Shown here in pieces: positions 54,301 to 63,291 of a DNA stretch of 64,000 nt. Below the pieces are notes generated by a model. The model saw only the letters and a list, made by a program, of their open reading frames with translations. It was not told where the DNA came from and made no database searches. The DNA comes from Bradyrhizobium quebecense (GTDB lineage: Bacteria > Pseudomonadota > Alphaproteobacteria > Rhizobiales > Xanthobacteraceae). The stretch's first letter is position 1, and each line of letters begins with the position of its first letter. The position numbers and the translations under genes were made by a program. Location: contig NZ_CP088022.1 in NCBI RefSeq assembly GCF_013373795.3, forward strand, positions 7,440,001 to 7,504,000, given 5' to 3'.

Positions 54301-55491
54301 ATGAAGTCGGGATTTTTGGCTGCGGTCGCGGCTTGCAGCCTGATGCTTGCGGCGCCGGCGGCGGCACAAGGTGTCAAGATCGGCATCCTGAACGATCAGT
54401 CCGGCGTCTACGCCGACTACGGCGGAAAGTATTCGCTCGAGGCGGCGCGGATGGCGGTCGAGGATTTCGGCGGCGAGGTGCTGGGCCAGAAGATCGAGAT
54501 CGTCACCGCCGACCATCAGAACAAGCCGGACCTCGCGACCGCAATCGCGCGGCGCTGGTACGAGGTCGAGAACGTCGACATGATCACCGAGCTCACCACT
54601 TCGTCGGTCGCGCTCGCGGTGCAGGAGCTGTCCAAGGAAAAGAAGAAGATCGACATCGTGGTGGGTGCGGCGACCTCGCGCATTTCAGGCGATGCCTGTA
54701 CGCCCTACAGCTTCCACTGGGCCTACGACACCCGCGCGCTGGCGGTCGGCACCGGCGGGGCGCTGACGGAAGCGGGCGGCGACACGTGGTTCTTTCTGAC
54801 CGCCGACTACGCCTTCGGGTACGCGCTGGAAAAGGACACCAGCGACATCGTCGCCTCGAAGGGCGGCAAGGTGGTCGGCTCGGTCCGCGTGCCGCTCAAC
54901 TCGTCGGACTTCTCGTCCTTCCTGCTGCAGGCGCAGAGCTCGAAGGCCAAGATCATCGGGCTTGCCAATGCCGGGCTCGACACCACCAACTCGATCAAGC
55001 AGGCCGCCGAGTTCGGCATCGTCAGGGGCGGCCAGAAACTCGCCGGCCTGCTGATGACGCTGTCGGAGGTGCACGGTCTCGGGTTGGAGGCAGCCCAGGG
55101 TCTTGTCCTCACCGAAGGGTTCTACTGGGATCACGACGACGCCTCGCGCGCTTTCAGCGAGCGCTTCATCAAGCGCACCGGCCACATGCCGAGCATGATC
55201 CATGCCGGCACCTATTCGGCGACGCTGAGCTATTTGAAGGCGGTGAAGGCCGCCGGCACCAAGGACAGCGAAGCGGTCGCCGCGAAGCTGAAGGAGCTGC
55301 CGGTCGACGACGCCTTTGCCAAGGGCAAGGTGCTCGCCAACGGCCGCATGGTCCACGACCTCTACCTGTTCGAGGTCAAGAAGCCGTCGGAATCGAAGAA
55401 GCCGTGGGACTATTACAAGCAGCTCGCCGTGGTGCCGGGCGACAAGGCGTTCTTCAGCGCCAAGGACAGCGGCTGCCCGCTGACGAAGTGA
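54301..55491 (+). CDS. LIV-type ABC transporter substrate-binding protein
   Basis: A 396-residue periplasmic binding protein. Signal peptide at about 1-22 (GFLAAVAACSLMLAAPAAAQG), then VKIGILNDQSGVYADYGGKYSLEAARMAVEDFGG. The ATG at 54301 has GGGAGAG upstream; 34 in-frame codons before it are not supported. It belongs to a different subgroup from the two at 9142 and 19196 (ABC-type urea/amide-like wording DQSGVYADYGG). Again no permease or ATPase is adjacent. Confidence 0.88.
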   Translation: MKSGFLAAVAACSLMLAAPAAAQGVKIGILNDQSGVYADYGGKYSLEAARMAVEDFGGEVLGQKIEIVTADHQNKPDLATAIARRWYEVENVDMITELTTSSVALAVQELSKEKKKIDIVVGAATSRISGDACTPYSFHWAYDTRALAVGTGGALTEAGGDTWFFLTADYAFGYALEKDTSDIVASKGGKVVGSVRVPLNSSDFSSFLLQAQSSKAKIIGLANAGLDTTNSIKQAAEFGIVRGGQKLAGLLMTLSEVHGLGLEAAQGLVLTEGFYWDHDDASRAFSERFIKRTGHMPSMIHAGTYSATLSYLKAVKAAGTKDSEAVAAKLKELPVDDAFAKGKVLANGRMVHDLYLFEVKKPSESKKPWDYYKQLAVVPGDKAFFSAKDSGCPLTK

Positions 55492-55535
55492 CGCGCAGCT
55501 GACGTATCACGCAGCTCGCGACACAACATCACCGT

Positions 55536-55672
55536 CGTCCCTGCCTTGTGCGCAATTGCGCACTGGAGCAGGGACCCATAACCACCGAACTTGGTTGTGA
55601 GATCAGGCTGGGGCCCCAGCCATCGCAAAACTCGACCCTGTGGTTATGGGTCCCGGGTCAAGCCCCGGGACG
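55536..55672. repeat. Intergenic palindrome, family D relative
   Basis: CGTCCCTGCC...GGAGCAGGGACCCATAACCACC and GGTTATGGGTCCCGGGTCAAGCCCCGGGACG, with inner palindromes GTGCGCAATTGCGCAC and CTGGGGCCCCAG. It shares the ACCCATAACCACCG stretch with 26811-26976. Between convergent genes. Confidence 0.75.
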
Positions 55673-55701
55673 ACAGCGGAGTGTGTGGCGCGATCGCGCC
55701 C

Positions 55702-56091
55702 TCAATGCACCAGCCGCCACACCGCGCCGCCGAGCGCGCCGATCCACAGGATGATGCACGCTGCGGCCTGGATGGCAAAACCTCGGCTGCGCTTCGCCAC
55801 CGCCTCGCGATAACCGATGAAGTAGACGATGCGGCCGATCACCCAGAGTGCACCGACGGCTGCGGCCGCGGCATCGCCGACATAGATAGCGAACAGCCAC
55901 AGCGACGGCAGGAAGATCGGCATCCATTCCAGCGTGTTCATCTGGATGCGGAAGATGCGCTCGAAATCCGGATTGCCCGAAATCGCCGGCAACTTGACGC
56001 CATAGGCGACGCGGGCGCGCGCGACCTGTGTCGAGGTGAAGAAATAGAACGCGACCGCAAGGCAGGTGACGATGGTCGTGTAGTGATACAT
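55702..56091 (-). CDS. MAPEG family membrane protein
   Basis: A 129-residue protein with four predicted transmembrane helices and the family core ARVAYGVKLPAISGNPDFERIFRIQMNTLEWMPIFLPSLW; the second half has GRIVYFIGYREAVAKRSRGF. MAPEG proteins are glutathione- or eicosanoid-related membrane enzymes, and bacterial members are often detoxifying glutathione transferases. I start at the ATG at 56091; two upstream Met codons (to 56130) are possible. Confidence 0.87.
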   Translation of the reverse strand: MYHYTTIVTCLAVAFYFFTSTQVARARVAYGVKLPAISGNPDFERIFRIQMNTLEWMPIFLPSLWLFAIYVGDAAAAAVGALWVIGRIVYFIGYREAVAKRSRGFAIQAAACIILWIGALGGAVWRLVH

Positions 56092-56197
56092 GTCAGGCGT
56101 GTCCTCTTGTTTCATTGGCCCCGATGTCATGACGGGGCGGCAGCGACCGGTGTGACAGGCTGGACGATTTTGGGCGCGCCGATCTTCTGTCGGCGTT

Positions 56198-57319
56198 TCA
56201 GTACCCGGTCATCTCAAGATAGCCGATTCCCGCGTGGCTGCCCGCAAAGCGGATCGGGCCTTCCCAATAGGGGAAGCTCGTCCCCATCCAGGCCTTCGGA
56301 TTGACCGGCGTGGTCTCGATGGCAAGGCCGTGCGCCGGAAGGGCGACGCGCCATGATGTCGGCAGCTTGCGGCCGTCGATCTCGGTGGTCGCAACCGGCG
56401 TGATGCTGTTGCCGGGGCCAGCGATCTCGGCCGAGCGGCCGTCCGGCGTGAGCCAGTTGCCGAACAGGTTCTCGCGGCCATCCTTCTGGCGCAGCCGGTA
56501 CAGCATCAGCTTCTCGTCGCCGGGCAGATGCAGCGAGAACCAGTCCCAGCCGGTCTGATCCGCCGCCAATGGCTGGCTGCTCCATTCGCGATCCATCCAG
56601 GCCATACCCGTGACGTCGACCGGTCTGTCGTCGATCACGATGCGGCCGGATGTGTTGTAGAACGGCTGGCTGTAATAATAGGAGGCCTGTCCGCGATCCG
56701 ACTTGCGGCTGTAGCCATGGTCGCCTTGCAGCACCAGCGGGCGATTGGCGTCGAGGTGGAGCGCGGTGCTGAAGTCGGCAGCCGAGGCCGTTAGCTCGAG
56801 CGGTGCGGCGCGCTGCGCATCGAACGGGTCGAGCCCGTGCATCTCCCAGGCGTCGATCCAGGCACGGAACGGCGTGGCCTCGACGCCGGCCTGACCGACG
56901 CCGCCGCGCGCAAAGGTTTCGCTGAAGCGATGCGTGGTGGCGCTGGTCACGGCAGCGTGGCCCATCCAGACCTGCTGATTGGCCCAGCCCTCGCTGGGGC
57001 CGCCCGGCTTCATCGCCTGGCGGAACAGCGTCCATTGCGCGCCATAGGCCGCACCATTCGCGTCGGAGAGATTCGCCGTGACGTACCACCACTCGATCCG
57101 GAACTCCGGATGCGGGCCGTGATCGATCGGGAATGCGAATGGCTTGCCCGGCGTGACGGCGGCAAAACCTTCGGCATTCTCGCCGAGCCCGGCAAAGCCC
57201 TGCGCAAGGCTCTTGCCGCCGAGCGCGAGCGCCAGCGCACCGCCGGCAAAGGTGCGGCGCGTGATGATCGCGCGAGCGGCGACTGTACGTCGTATGGACC
57301 GGCGCATCCGCAACCTCAT
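56198..57319 (-). CDS. attH: AttH-like lipocalin-fold protein, Tat-exported
   Basis: A 373-residue protein of the AttH/CrtC-like lipocalin group (IDHGPHPEFRIEWWYVTANLSD; GQASYYYSQPFYNTSGRIVID; VTGMAWMDREWSSQPL; DWFSLHLPGDEKLMLYRLR). A twin-arginine leader TRRTFAGGALALALGG lies at about 20-36. It ends an operon with an FtsX permease and an ABC ATPase, the AttEFGH arrangement; its role there is unknown and may be lipid or isoprenoid handling outside the inner membrane. The chosen ATG at 57319 has GGAGAGG four bases upstream, and that site is supplied by the family A palindrome at 57324-57444. An ATG at 57307 is the alternative. Confidence 0.82.
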   Translation of the reverse strand: MRLRMRRSIRRTVAARAIITRRTFAGGALALALGGKSLAQGFAGLGENAEGFAAVTPGKPFAFPIDHGPHPEFRIEWWYVTANLSDANGAAYGAQWTLFRQAMKPGGPSEGWANQQVWMGHAAVTSATTHRFSETFARGGVGQAGVEATPFRAWIDAWEMHGLDPFDAQRAAPLELTASAADFSTALHLDANRPLVLQGDHGYSRKSDRGQASYYYSQPFYNTSGRIVIDDRPVDVTGMAWMDREWSSQPLAADQTGWDWFSLHLPGDEKLMLYRLRQKDGRENLFGNWLTPDGRSAEIAGPGNSITPVATTEIDGRKLPTSWRVALPAHGLAIETTPVNPKAWMGTSFPYWEGPIRFAGSHAGIGYLEMTGY

Positions 57320-57323
57320 GTCA

Positions 57324-57444
57324 CCTCTCCCGCTTGCGGGGGAGGTCGTATCGCATCGAAGATGCGATACGGGTGGGGGCTCTTTCCGCAATGCGACTCG
57401 CGGAGATACCCCGACCCTGACCCTCCCCCGCAAGCGGGAGAGGG
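57324..57444. repeat. Intergenic palindrome, family A (intact copy)
   Basis: CCTCTCCCGCTTGCGGGGGAGG and its complement near 57421-57444 enclose the inner hairpin ATCGCATC-GAA-GATGCGAT. It shows what the copy at 791-2399 looked like before the IS4 element inserted at its CCGCTTGCGG tip. Here it lies between two genes of one operon. Confidence 0.85.
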
Positions 57445-57485
57445 AATAGAGTTTCCTTGCGGTCGCTGATTGCCCTCATCGCGTC

Positions 57486-59945
57486 TCAGCGCTCATTGAC
57501 GAAGATCCTGATCAGGCTGGCTGGCTGCATGCGCGCCAGTCTAGCGACCGGCAGCGCCGCCGCACAGAAGGCGGCAACGAGCGCCACCGCGAGCAGCTCG
57601 ATCAGCTGCAACGGGAAGACCTGGAACGGCAGCCGCCAGCCGAACGCCTTCACATTGACGATCGCAAGCAGGCACCAGGCGACCAGAAGGCCGAGCGGCA
57701 GCGCGAACAGCGCGGTGATCAATGCGACCGCCATGGTCTTCAACAGTTCGAGCGCCGCGAGCCGCCGCCGCGTCAGGCCGATCGCCCACAGCGGCGCAAG
57801 CTGCGGCAGCCGCGAATTGGCCAGCGTGAGCAGGCTGGTCAGGAGCGCGATGCCGGCGACGCCGAGCGTGAAGGCGTTGAGCGCCGCGGTCACCGAGAAG
57901 GTGCGGTTGAACACCCGTTTGGATTCCCGCTTCATCGTCGCCTGGTCGGCGATGTTGCGGTCGTCGAGGCCGAACTTCTCCTGCAACGCCGCGATCACCG
58001 GCGCGATGTGATCTGGCGCGACGCGGAGTCCGATCCGGGTCTGCGGCGTCTGCGGGAAACGCCGGGTCAGCGCAGCGAAGTTGACGGCGATTTGGCCCTT
58101 GGGGTTGCCGTAATCGGCATAGATGCCGACGATCTCGAGCGGCCAGTTGCCGCCCGGGGCCGGCACCTCGATATGATCGCCAATCGCAAGCTTCATCCGC
58201 CGCGACAGCTGCTCGCTGACCAGACAAGTGTCGCCGGGACGCAAGCGCACCCAGGCATTCGCCGTGCTCTCCAGCAACGGCCAGTTGTCGCGATAGGTGG
58301 CGTGGTCCGGCAGGCCCAGCACCTCGATCGGCGCGCCGCCAAGCTGGGTATCGGCGCGGCCGCCGGGCAGGATCGCCGCGACTTCGGGCCGATCGCGCAG
58401 CCACGCCTTGATCTCCTTTGCCTGCTGATCGCTGGCGGCGCTGATGTAGACGTCGGCGGCGAGGCGGCCGTCGAGCCAGACCAGGAAGGTGCGGCTAAAG
58501 CTTTCCACCATGGTGCTGACGCCGACATTGACCGCGAGCGCGAGCAACAGCGCCATCAGCGCCAGCGACAGGCCCGAGAGCTGCTGGCGGCTGTCGGCCC
58601 AGAACCAGATGCCGACCGGCGCCCGTGCGCTGCGCTGGCCGAATGCGAGCGCGATTTGCAGCACCATCGGCAGGATCAACGCCGCGCCGAGCATCAGCGC
58701 GGCCAGCACCGCAAAACCCGCGATCAGGGAATCGCCGAACTGAATAAGAGCCGCTGCGACCGCAAACACCGCGAGCGCCGCGGCACTCTGGAACATGAGC
58801 CAGCGCCGTTGCGCCTGCTGCCAGGCCTGCGGCTGCGCCGTCGCCAGCACCGGCATCCGGATCGCCTTGGCAAGGCTCGCGGCGGCGGCTGCGAGCGCGC
58901 CCAGGATGCTGATAGCGATGCCGGCGAACCACCAGACGGGCTTGAGCGAAAGCTGTCCCGGGATCTGCGCGCCATAGAGCCCGCGCAGGGAGGCCGCGAC
59001 ATCGGGCAGCAAGGCTGCCGCGATGAAATAGCCGCAGACGAGGCCGATCAGGCCGGCGACCAGCGCCAGCGACACCAGCTCGATCACCAGCACGGTGTTG
59101 AGTAGCCGCGCCGAGACGCCGCAGGCGCGCAAGGTGCGCAGCATCGGCAGCCGCTGCTCGAAAGCGAGGCCGATCGCGGAGTTGACGATGAACAGGCCGA
59201 CGAAGAACGACAGCAGGCCGAATGCGGTGAGGTTGAGATGGAAACTGTCGGTTAGCCGCTCGAGGTCGCTCTCGGCGCTCGGCTCCACCAGCCGAAGTTT
59301 TTCGCCTGCCACGCTTTCAAGCGTCGCGCGCGGCGTTTTCGATTTGCCGACCAGCAGGCGCGACACCAGGCCGGGCATCTTCAGGATGTCCTGCGCGATG
59401 CCGATATCGACGACGAGCGCGCCGGGCGCGAGCTCCGCCTGCACGCGCAGCGGCGGCAAACTCGTGCCGTTGGCCTGCGGCCGTTCGCCCTCCTTGAGGC
59501 CGAGATCGCGCAGCGTCTCGCCCGCCACCAGCATCTCGCCCGGCGGCGTGACAAAGGATAACAGGCTGCCGCGCCCGACCGCCGGTGCGTTGCCCACCTC
59601 GGACGGCAGCGTCACCGGCTCGACACCGAGCAGGCGCAAGCTGCGCCCGTCGATCTGGACCCGGCCCTCCAGCATCGGCGACACCGGCCAGCCGGCGCGG
59701 CGCAGATCGACGAACAGGTTTTGCGGGAAAGTCGCGCTGTCGCGGCTCACCAGCATGGCGGTGCGCGCGCCGCCGAAGGTCGCGGCGGCGCGGTCATAGG
59801 CGATGCGCGCCTGCTGGTTCAGCGCCTGCACGCCGCTCCACAGCGCGGTGGCCGAGATCAGCCCGATCAGCAGGGTTGCGAGCTGCATCGGATGCCGTCG
59901 CCAATGGCTGAGCAGCACGGCGAGGATCCAGAGCGCCCGCCTCAT
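57486..59945 (-). CDS. FtsX-like ABC permease (AttF/AttG-like, large form)
   Basis: An 819-residue inner-membrane protein: N-terminal helix LWILAVLLSHWRRHPMQLATLLIGLI, periplasmic domain about 45-250, a helix cluster about 250-490, a second periplasmic domain about 500-690 and a C-terminal FtsX bundle (SVTAALNAFTLGVAGIALLTSLLTLANSR). Two FtsX units in one chain suggest that the AttF and AttG functions are fused. It overlaps the ATPase gene by four bases. Such permeases usually extract or move lipids or lipoproteins using ATPase power rather than importing solutes. Confidence 0.87.
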   Translation of the reverse strand: MRRALWILAVLLSHWRRHPMQLATLLIGLISATALWSGVQALNQQARIAYDRAAATFGGARTAMLVSRDSATFPQNLFVDLRRAGWPVSPMLEGRVQIDGRSLRLLGVEPVTLPSEVGNAPAVGRGSLLSFVTPPGEMLVAGETLRDLGLKEGERPQANGTSLPPLRVQAELAPGALVVDIGIAQDILKMPGLVSRLLVGKSKTPRATLESVAGEKLRLVEPSAESDLERLTDSFHLNLTAFGLLSFFVGLFIVNSAIGLAFEQRLPMLRTLRACGVSARLLNTVLVIELVSLALVAGLIGLVCGYFIAAALLPDVAASLRGLYGAQIPGQLSLKPVWWFAGIAISILGALAAAAASLAKAIRMPVLATAQPQAWQQAQRRWLMFQSAAALAVFAVAAALIQFGDSLIAGFAVLAALMLGAALILPMVLQIALAFGQRSARAPVGIWFWADSRQQLSGLSLALMALLLALAVNVGVSTMVESFSRTFLVWLDGRLAADVYISAASDQQAKEIKAWLRDRPEVAAILPGGRADTQLGGAPIEVLGLPDHATYRDNWPLLESTANAWVRLRPGDTCLVSEQLSRRMKLAIGDHIEVPAPGGNWPLEIVGIYADYGNPKGQIAVNFAALTRRFPQTPQTRIGLRVAPDHIAPVIAALQEKFGLDDRNIADQATMKRESKRVFNRTFSVTAALNAFTLGVAGIALLTSLLTLANSRLPQLAPLWAIGLTRRRLAALELLKTMAVALITALFALPLGLLVAWCLLAIVNVKAFGWRLPFQVFPLQLIELLAVALVAAFCAAALPVARLARMQPASLIRIFVNER

Positions 59946-60595
59946 GCGATGACCCCGGCATGCAGGGTGACCTGGCGGTCGAGCGTCGCGGCGAGCCGCG
60001 CGCTGTGGGTGACCATCAGGAAGCCGCAGCCGGTGCGAGCAACCAGATCGCGCGCCAGAAGCAGCACCTCGTCGGCGGTGTCCTCGTCGAGATTGCCGGT
60101 CGGCTCGTCGGCAAGCAGCAACAGCGGCTTCGGCGCCAGCGCGCGGCCGATCGCGACGCGCTGCTGCTGGCCGCCGGACAATTGCTCGGGATAGCGCTTC
60201 AGGAGCTGCTTGAGCCCGAGGCGCTCGACCAGTTCGTCATGCCAGGCCGCATCGTGGCGGCCGGCGATGCGCGACTGGAACACGAGATTGTCCGCAACCG
60301 TGAGACTCGGGATCAGGTTGAACTGCTGGAACACGAGGCCGAGCCGGTCGCGGCGCAGCTCGGCGCGGCCGGCGTCGTTGAGACCGGAAACGGTGATGTC
60401 GGCGAGCCTGATCTCGCCGCTGTCGGCGGCATCGAGCCCCGCGATCAAATGCAGCAGCGTGCTCTTGCCGCTGCCGGATTCGCCTGACAGCGCCACGCTC
60501 TCGCCGGTCGTGACAGTGAGATCGACGCCGCGCAGCACCGCGACGTCTTCACCGGCAGAGCGGTAACTCTTGGTCAGGCCGGTGACGCGAAGCAC
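59942..60595 (-). CDS. attE: ABC transporter ATPase (AttE/LolD-like)
   Basis: A 217-residue ATPase of the MacB/LolD type: Walker A SGESGSGKST near 36-45, Q-loop QQFNLIPSLTVADN, signature LSGGQQQRVAIGRAL, Walker B LLLADEPTGNLDEDT, H-loop VTHSARLA. Start of a three-gene operon with the FtsX permease and AttH. It provides energy for a mechanotransmission-type exporter. Confidence 0.92.
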   Translation of the reverse strand: MLRVTGLTKSYRSAGEDVAVLRGVDLTVTTGESVALSGESGSGKSTLLHLIAGLDAADSGEIRLADITVSGLNDAGRAELRRDRLGLVFQQFNLIPSLTVADNLVFQSRIAGRHDAAWHDELVERLGLKQLLKRYPEQLSGGQQQRVAIGRALAPKPLLLLADEPTGNLDEDTADEVLLLARDLVARTGCGFLMVTHSARLAATLDRQVTLHAGVIA

Positions 60596-60635
60596 CGCGG
60601 CGGTCTGGTCAGGTGAAGCGATGGCCGTGCCTCAT

Positions 60636-61394
60636 TCAAGGCTTCTGGTATTTCAGGACGAACTCGTCGATCGGCACCGGCGCCTTGAAGACGGGAATGT
60701 CCTTCGGGTCCTCCGCATGATGCAGGAAATCGGCCTCGGCCACCAGCTTGAAGCCGGCCGCCTCGATCTCCTGCTTCAGGGTGCTCTCCTCGATCCGGTG
60801 CAGCGTCTTGGCGACGCTTGTGCCTTCGCCCACCTTGGCCGAGTGGTCCGCGATGACCAGGAAGCCGCCCGGCTTCAGCGCGGCGAACATCTTCTTGTTC
60901 ATCGCGGCGCGATCGACCGGCAGATAGCTGATGTCGTGATAGAAAAAGAACAAGGTGATCATGTCGAGGTTGTTCACCTCGGGCGGGATCGGGTCGTCAT
61001 AGTCGCGCACCAGATGGACGACGTTCTTCATCGCCGGTGCCTTGGCGCGGGTGTCGAACTTGTCCTTGACGAAGCGCTCGAGCACGGCAGCCGAATCCTG
61101 CGCGTAGACCTTGCCCGAAGGGGCGACCGTGCGCGCCAACAGTTCGGTGCTGTAGCCGGCGCTCGCCGCCATGTCGAGAACGGTCATGCCGGGCTTGACG
61201 CCGGCAAAGGCGAGCATCTTTGCCGGCTGGCGGCGCTGGTCGACCTGGCGATCCGCATCGCTGCGATCGGGCGCGGCGACGATCGCCGCGTAGTCTGGGC
61301 TTGCCGCGTCGTCGGCGCGGGCAGAAGGCACGGCGAGCAGTGCGGCGGATACAAGTGCAAGACAGGCGGCCGCGCGAAGGATCGATCTGTTCAT
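60636..61394 (-). CDS. Exported methyltransferase-like protein
   Basis: A 252-residue protein with a Sec signal at about 1-28 (AAACLALVSAALLAVPSARADD) and then a class I methyltransferase fold: VLDMAASAGYSTELLA (motif I, with alanines in place of the usual glycines), NVVHLVRDYDDP, DMITLFFFYHDISYLPVDRAAMNKKMFAALKPGGFLVIADHSA. The GYST and HD segments match the family of predicted periplasmic methyltransferases (COG4798 type). SAM is not normally periplasmic, so catalysis is doubtful. I prefer the ATG at 61394 over a TTG at 61406. Confidence 0.8.
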   Translation of the reverse strand: MNRSILRAAACLALVSAALLAVPSARADDAASPDYAAIVAAPDRSDADRQVDQRRQPAKMLAFAGVKPGMTVLDMAASAGYSTELLARTVAPSGKVYAQDSAAVLERFVKDKFDTRAKAPAMKNVVHLVRDYDDPIPPEVNNLDMITLFFFYHDISYLPVDRAAMNKKMFAALKPGGFLVIADHSAKVGEGTSVAKTLHRIEESTLKQEIEAAGFKLVAEADFLHHAEDPKDIPVFKAPVPIDEFVLKYQKP

Positions 61395-61640
61395 GAAATA
61401 ACCCAACCTTCAATAACCTCGGCTTTTCGTTGCCCCGAGCATAGCAGCCGGCCGATGACAGATCACCGCTTCACTGGCCGCGACGACGCGATCGTGATCG
61501 GGGCGCGCTTGCCCGGCCATCGTGTCGCGCCGGCCACAGAACCCGAGGAAATGCGGGTTGCGTTGCGCGGCGAGGCGTGGCTAGCATCCTGCCGAGGCCG
61601 ATCTTACGAAGCCAAAAAACGAAACGACGGGGAGCCAGAC

Positions 61641-62957
61641 ATGACAACGCAACCGACGCCCAAAGGGATGTCGAAGGGGACGCCCAAAGGCGCCTGGCAA
61701 ATCACCTTCCTTCTGTTCCTGTACATGGTGGTGAACTTTGCGGACAAGATCGTGGTCGGGCTTGCCGGCGTGCCGATCCGGAAGGAGATGGGTCTCACCC
61801 CGGAGCAGTTCGGCGATCTCGGCTCATCCTTCTTCTATCTGTTCTCGATCTCGGCGATCGTGGTCGGCTTCATCGTCAACCGCGTCGACACGCGTTGGGT
61901 GCTGCTGATCCTGGCGGTGATCTGGTCGCTGACGCAATTTCCGATGATCGGCACCGTCAGCCTCACGACGCTCACGATCTGCCGCATCATCCTCGGCGCC
62001 GGCGAGGGACCGGCCTTCTCTGTCGCCGCGCACGCGATCTACAAATGGTTTCCGGATGAGAAGCGCACGCTGCCGACCGCGATCCTGTCGCAGGGTTCGG
62101 CGTTTGGCGTGATCCTCGCGGTGCCCGCGCTGAACTGGATCATCGTCAATCACAGCTGGCATCACGCCTTCGGCGCGCTTGGAATCGTCGGTCTGCTCTG
62201 GACCGTCGCCTGGTTCGCGCTCGGCAAGGAAGGGCCGCTGGTGTCGACGGCTGCCGTTGTTGCCGATGAACCACGGATTCCCTACTGGAAGCTGCTGACG
62301 TCGCGCACCTTCGTTGGCTGCGTGGTCGCGACCTTCGGCGCCTATTGGGCGCTGTCGTTGGGCCTGACCTGGTTCACGTCGTTCATCATCGAGGGGCTCG
62401 GCTTCTCGCAGCAGCAAGCCGGCTTCGTCTCGATCCTGCCCTGGATCTTCGGTGCGACGATCGTGATCCTGACCGGCTGGATCTCGCAGCTGATGCTGGC
62501 GCGCGGCTTCACCACCCGCGGCGCGCGCGGCGTGCTCGGCTCGGTGCCGTTGATCGCCGGCGGCTGCATCCTCGCTGCGCTGCCCTATGCGCCGCCGGGC
62601 GCGCTGATGATCGCACTGCTGGTGATCGGCTCCGGCCTGTGCGGCTCGATCTATGTGGTGTGCCCGCCGATGCTCGGCGAGTTCACGCCGGTGTCGCAGC
62701 GTGGCGCGATCATCGCGATCTACGGTGCGCTCTACACCATCTCGGGCATCCTGGCGCCGATGGTGATGGGCAGTGTGATCCAGCACGCCGCCACGCCGAT
62801 GGCCGGCTACATGAGCGGCTTCACCATCAACGCCGCGATCATGGCCGGCTCCGGCCTGCTCGGCTTGCTGTTGCTGTGGCCGAACACCGAGCGTGCGCGG
62901 CTGACCGGCGCGTCGCAGCCGGCGGGCACCATCAAGGGCGCGATGTCGCCGACGTAG
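61641..62957 (+). CDS. MFS transporter, anion:cation symporter-like
   Basis: A 438-residue twelve-helix transporter: FLLFLYMVVNFADKIVVGLAGVPIRKEMGLTPEQFGDLGSSFFYLFSISAIVVGF, the loop NRVDTRWVLLI, and RIILGAGEGPAFSVAAHAIYKWFPDEKR, which is typical of the ACS family carrying organic anions such as glucarate or phthalate. The ATG at 61641 has GGGGAG eight bases upstream; the open frame extending back to 60570 is antisense to other genes. Monocistronic. Given the surroundings, a carboxylate substrate is likely. Confidence 0.88.
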   Translation: MTTQPTPKGMSKGTPKGAWQITFLLFLYMVVNFADKIVVGLAGVPIRKEMGLTPEQFGDLGSSFFYLFSISAIVVGFIVNRVDTRWVLLILAVIWSLTQFPMIGTVSLTTLTICRIILGAGEGPAFSVAAHAIYKWFPDEKRTLPTAILSQGSAFGVILAVPALNWIIVNHSWHHAFGALGIVGLLWTVAWFALGKEGPLVSTAAVVADEPRIPYWKLLTSRTFVGCVVATFGAYWALSLGLTWFTSFIIEGLGFSQQQAGFVSILPWIFGATIVILTGWISQLMLARGFTTRGARGVLGSVPLIAGGCILAALPYAPPGALMIALLVIGSGLCGSIYVVCPPMLGEFTPVSQRGAIIAIYGALYTISGILAPMVMGSVIQHAATPMAGYMSGFTINAAIMAGSGLLGLLLLWPNTERARLTGASQPAGTIKGAMSPT

Positions 62958-62970
62958 GGGCGTGCCTTCC

Positions 62971-63140
62971 ACCCTCCCCTGGAGGGGGAGGGTCGGATTA
63001 CGTTGAGCGCAGCGAAATGTGAGACGGGGTGGGGTGATCTCTCAACACGGGCAGCATCCGTGTGGAGAGACCGTCACCCCACCCCGCTGCGCATTCCGCT
63101 TCGCTACATGCCCAGCGACCCTCCCCCTCCAGGGGAGGGT
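62971..63140. repeat. Long palindrome with perfect 22-bp ends (family F)
   Basis: The 22 bases at 62971-62992 (ACCCTCCCCTGGAG...) are the exact reverse complement of 63119-63140. Inside are a second pair GGGGTGGGGTGA/TCACCCCACCCC, and CGTTGAGCGCAGCGAAATG against a near complement. It follows the MFS gene by 13 bases. Perfect terminal repeats and a 170-bp length give it the look of a small non-autonomous element. Confidence 0.8.
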
Positions 63141-63197
63141 GACGCGGCGGCCGCGGTTCGCGTCAATGTCGAGCTCTCTGTAGCCCGGACTCTCTGG

Positions 63198-63281
63198 AGC
63201 CCGGATGAAGCGCAGCGAAATCCGGGGCCTTGCTATCCGCGGATAGAGCTGCCCCGAATTGCGCTTCGCTTCATCCGGGCT
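63198..63281. repeat. Palindrome with 30-bp arms (family G)
   Basis: AGCCCGGATGAAGCGCAGCG...CCGGGG and CCCCGAATTGCGCTTCGCTTCATCCGGGCT, a handful of mismatches, around a CTATCCGCGGATAG palindromic loop. A familiar unit of rhizobial and other GC-rich genomes; here between convergent genes. Confidence 0.8.
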
Positions 63282-63291
63282 GCAAGCTACC

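Noticed and set aside
60570..61640. N-terminal extension of the MFS transporter
   Set aside because: The open frame covers the antisense of the methyltransferase-like gene; the transporter sequence and ribosome site begin at 61641.
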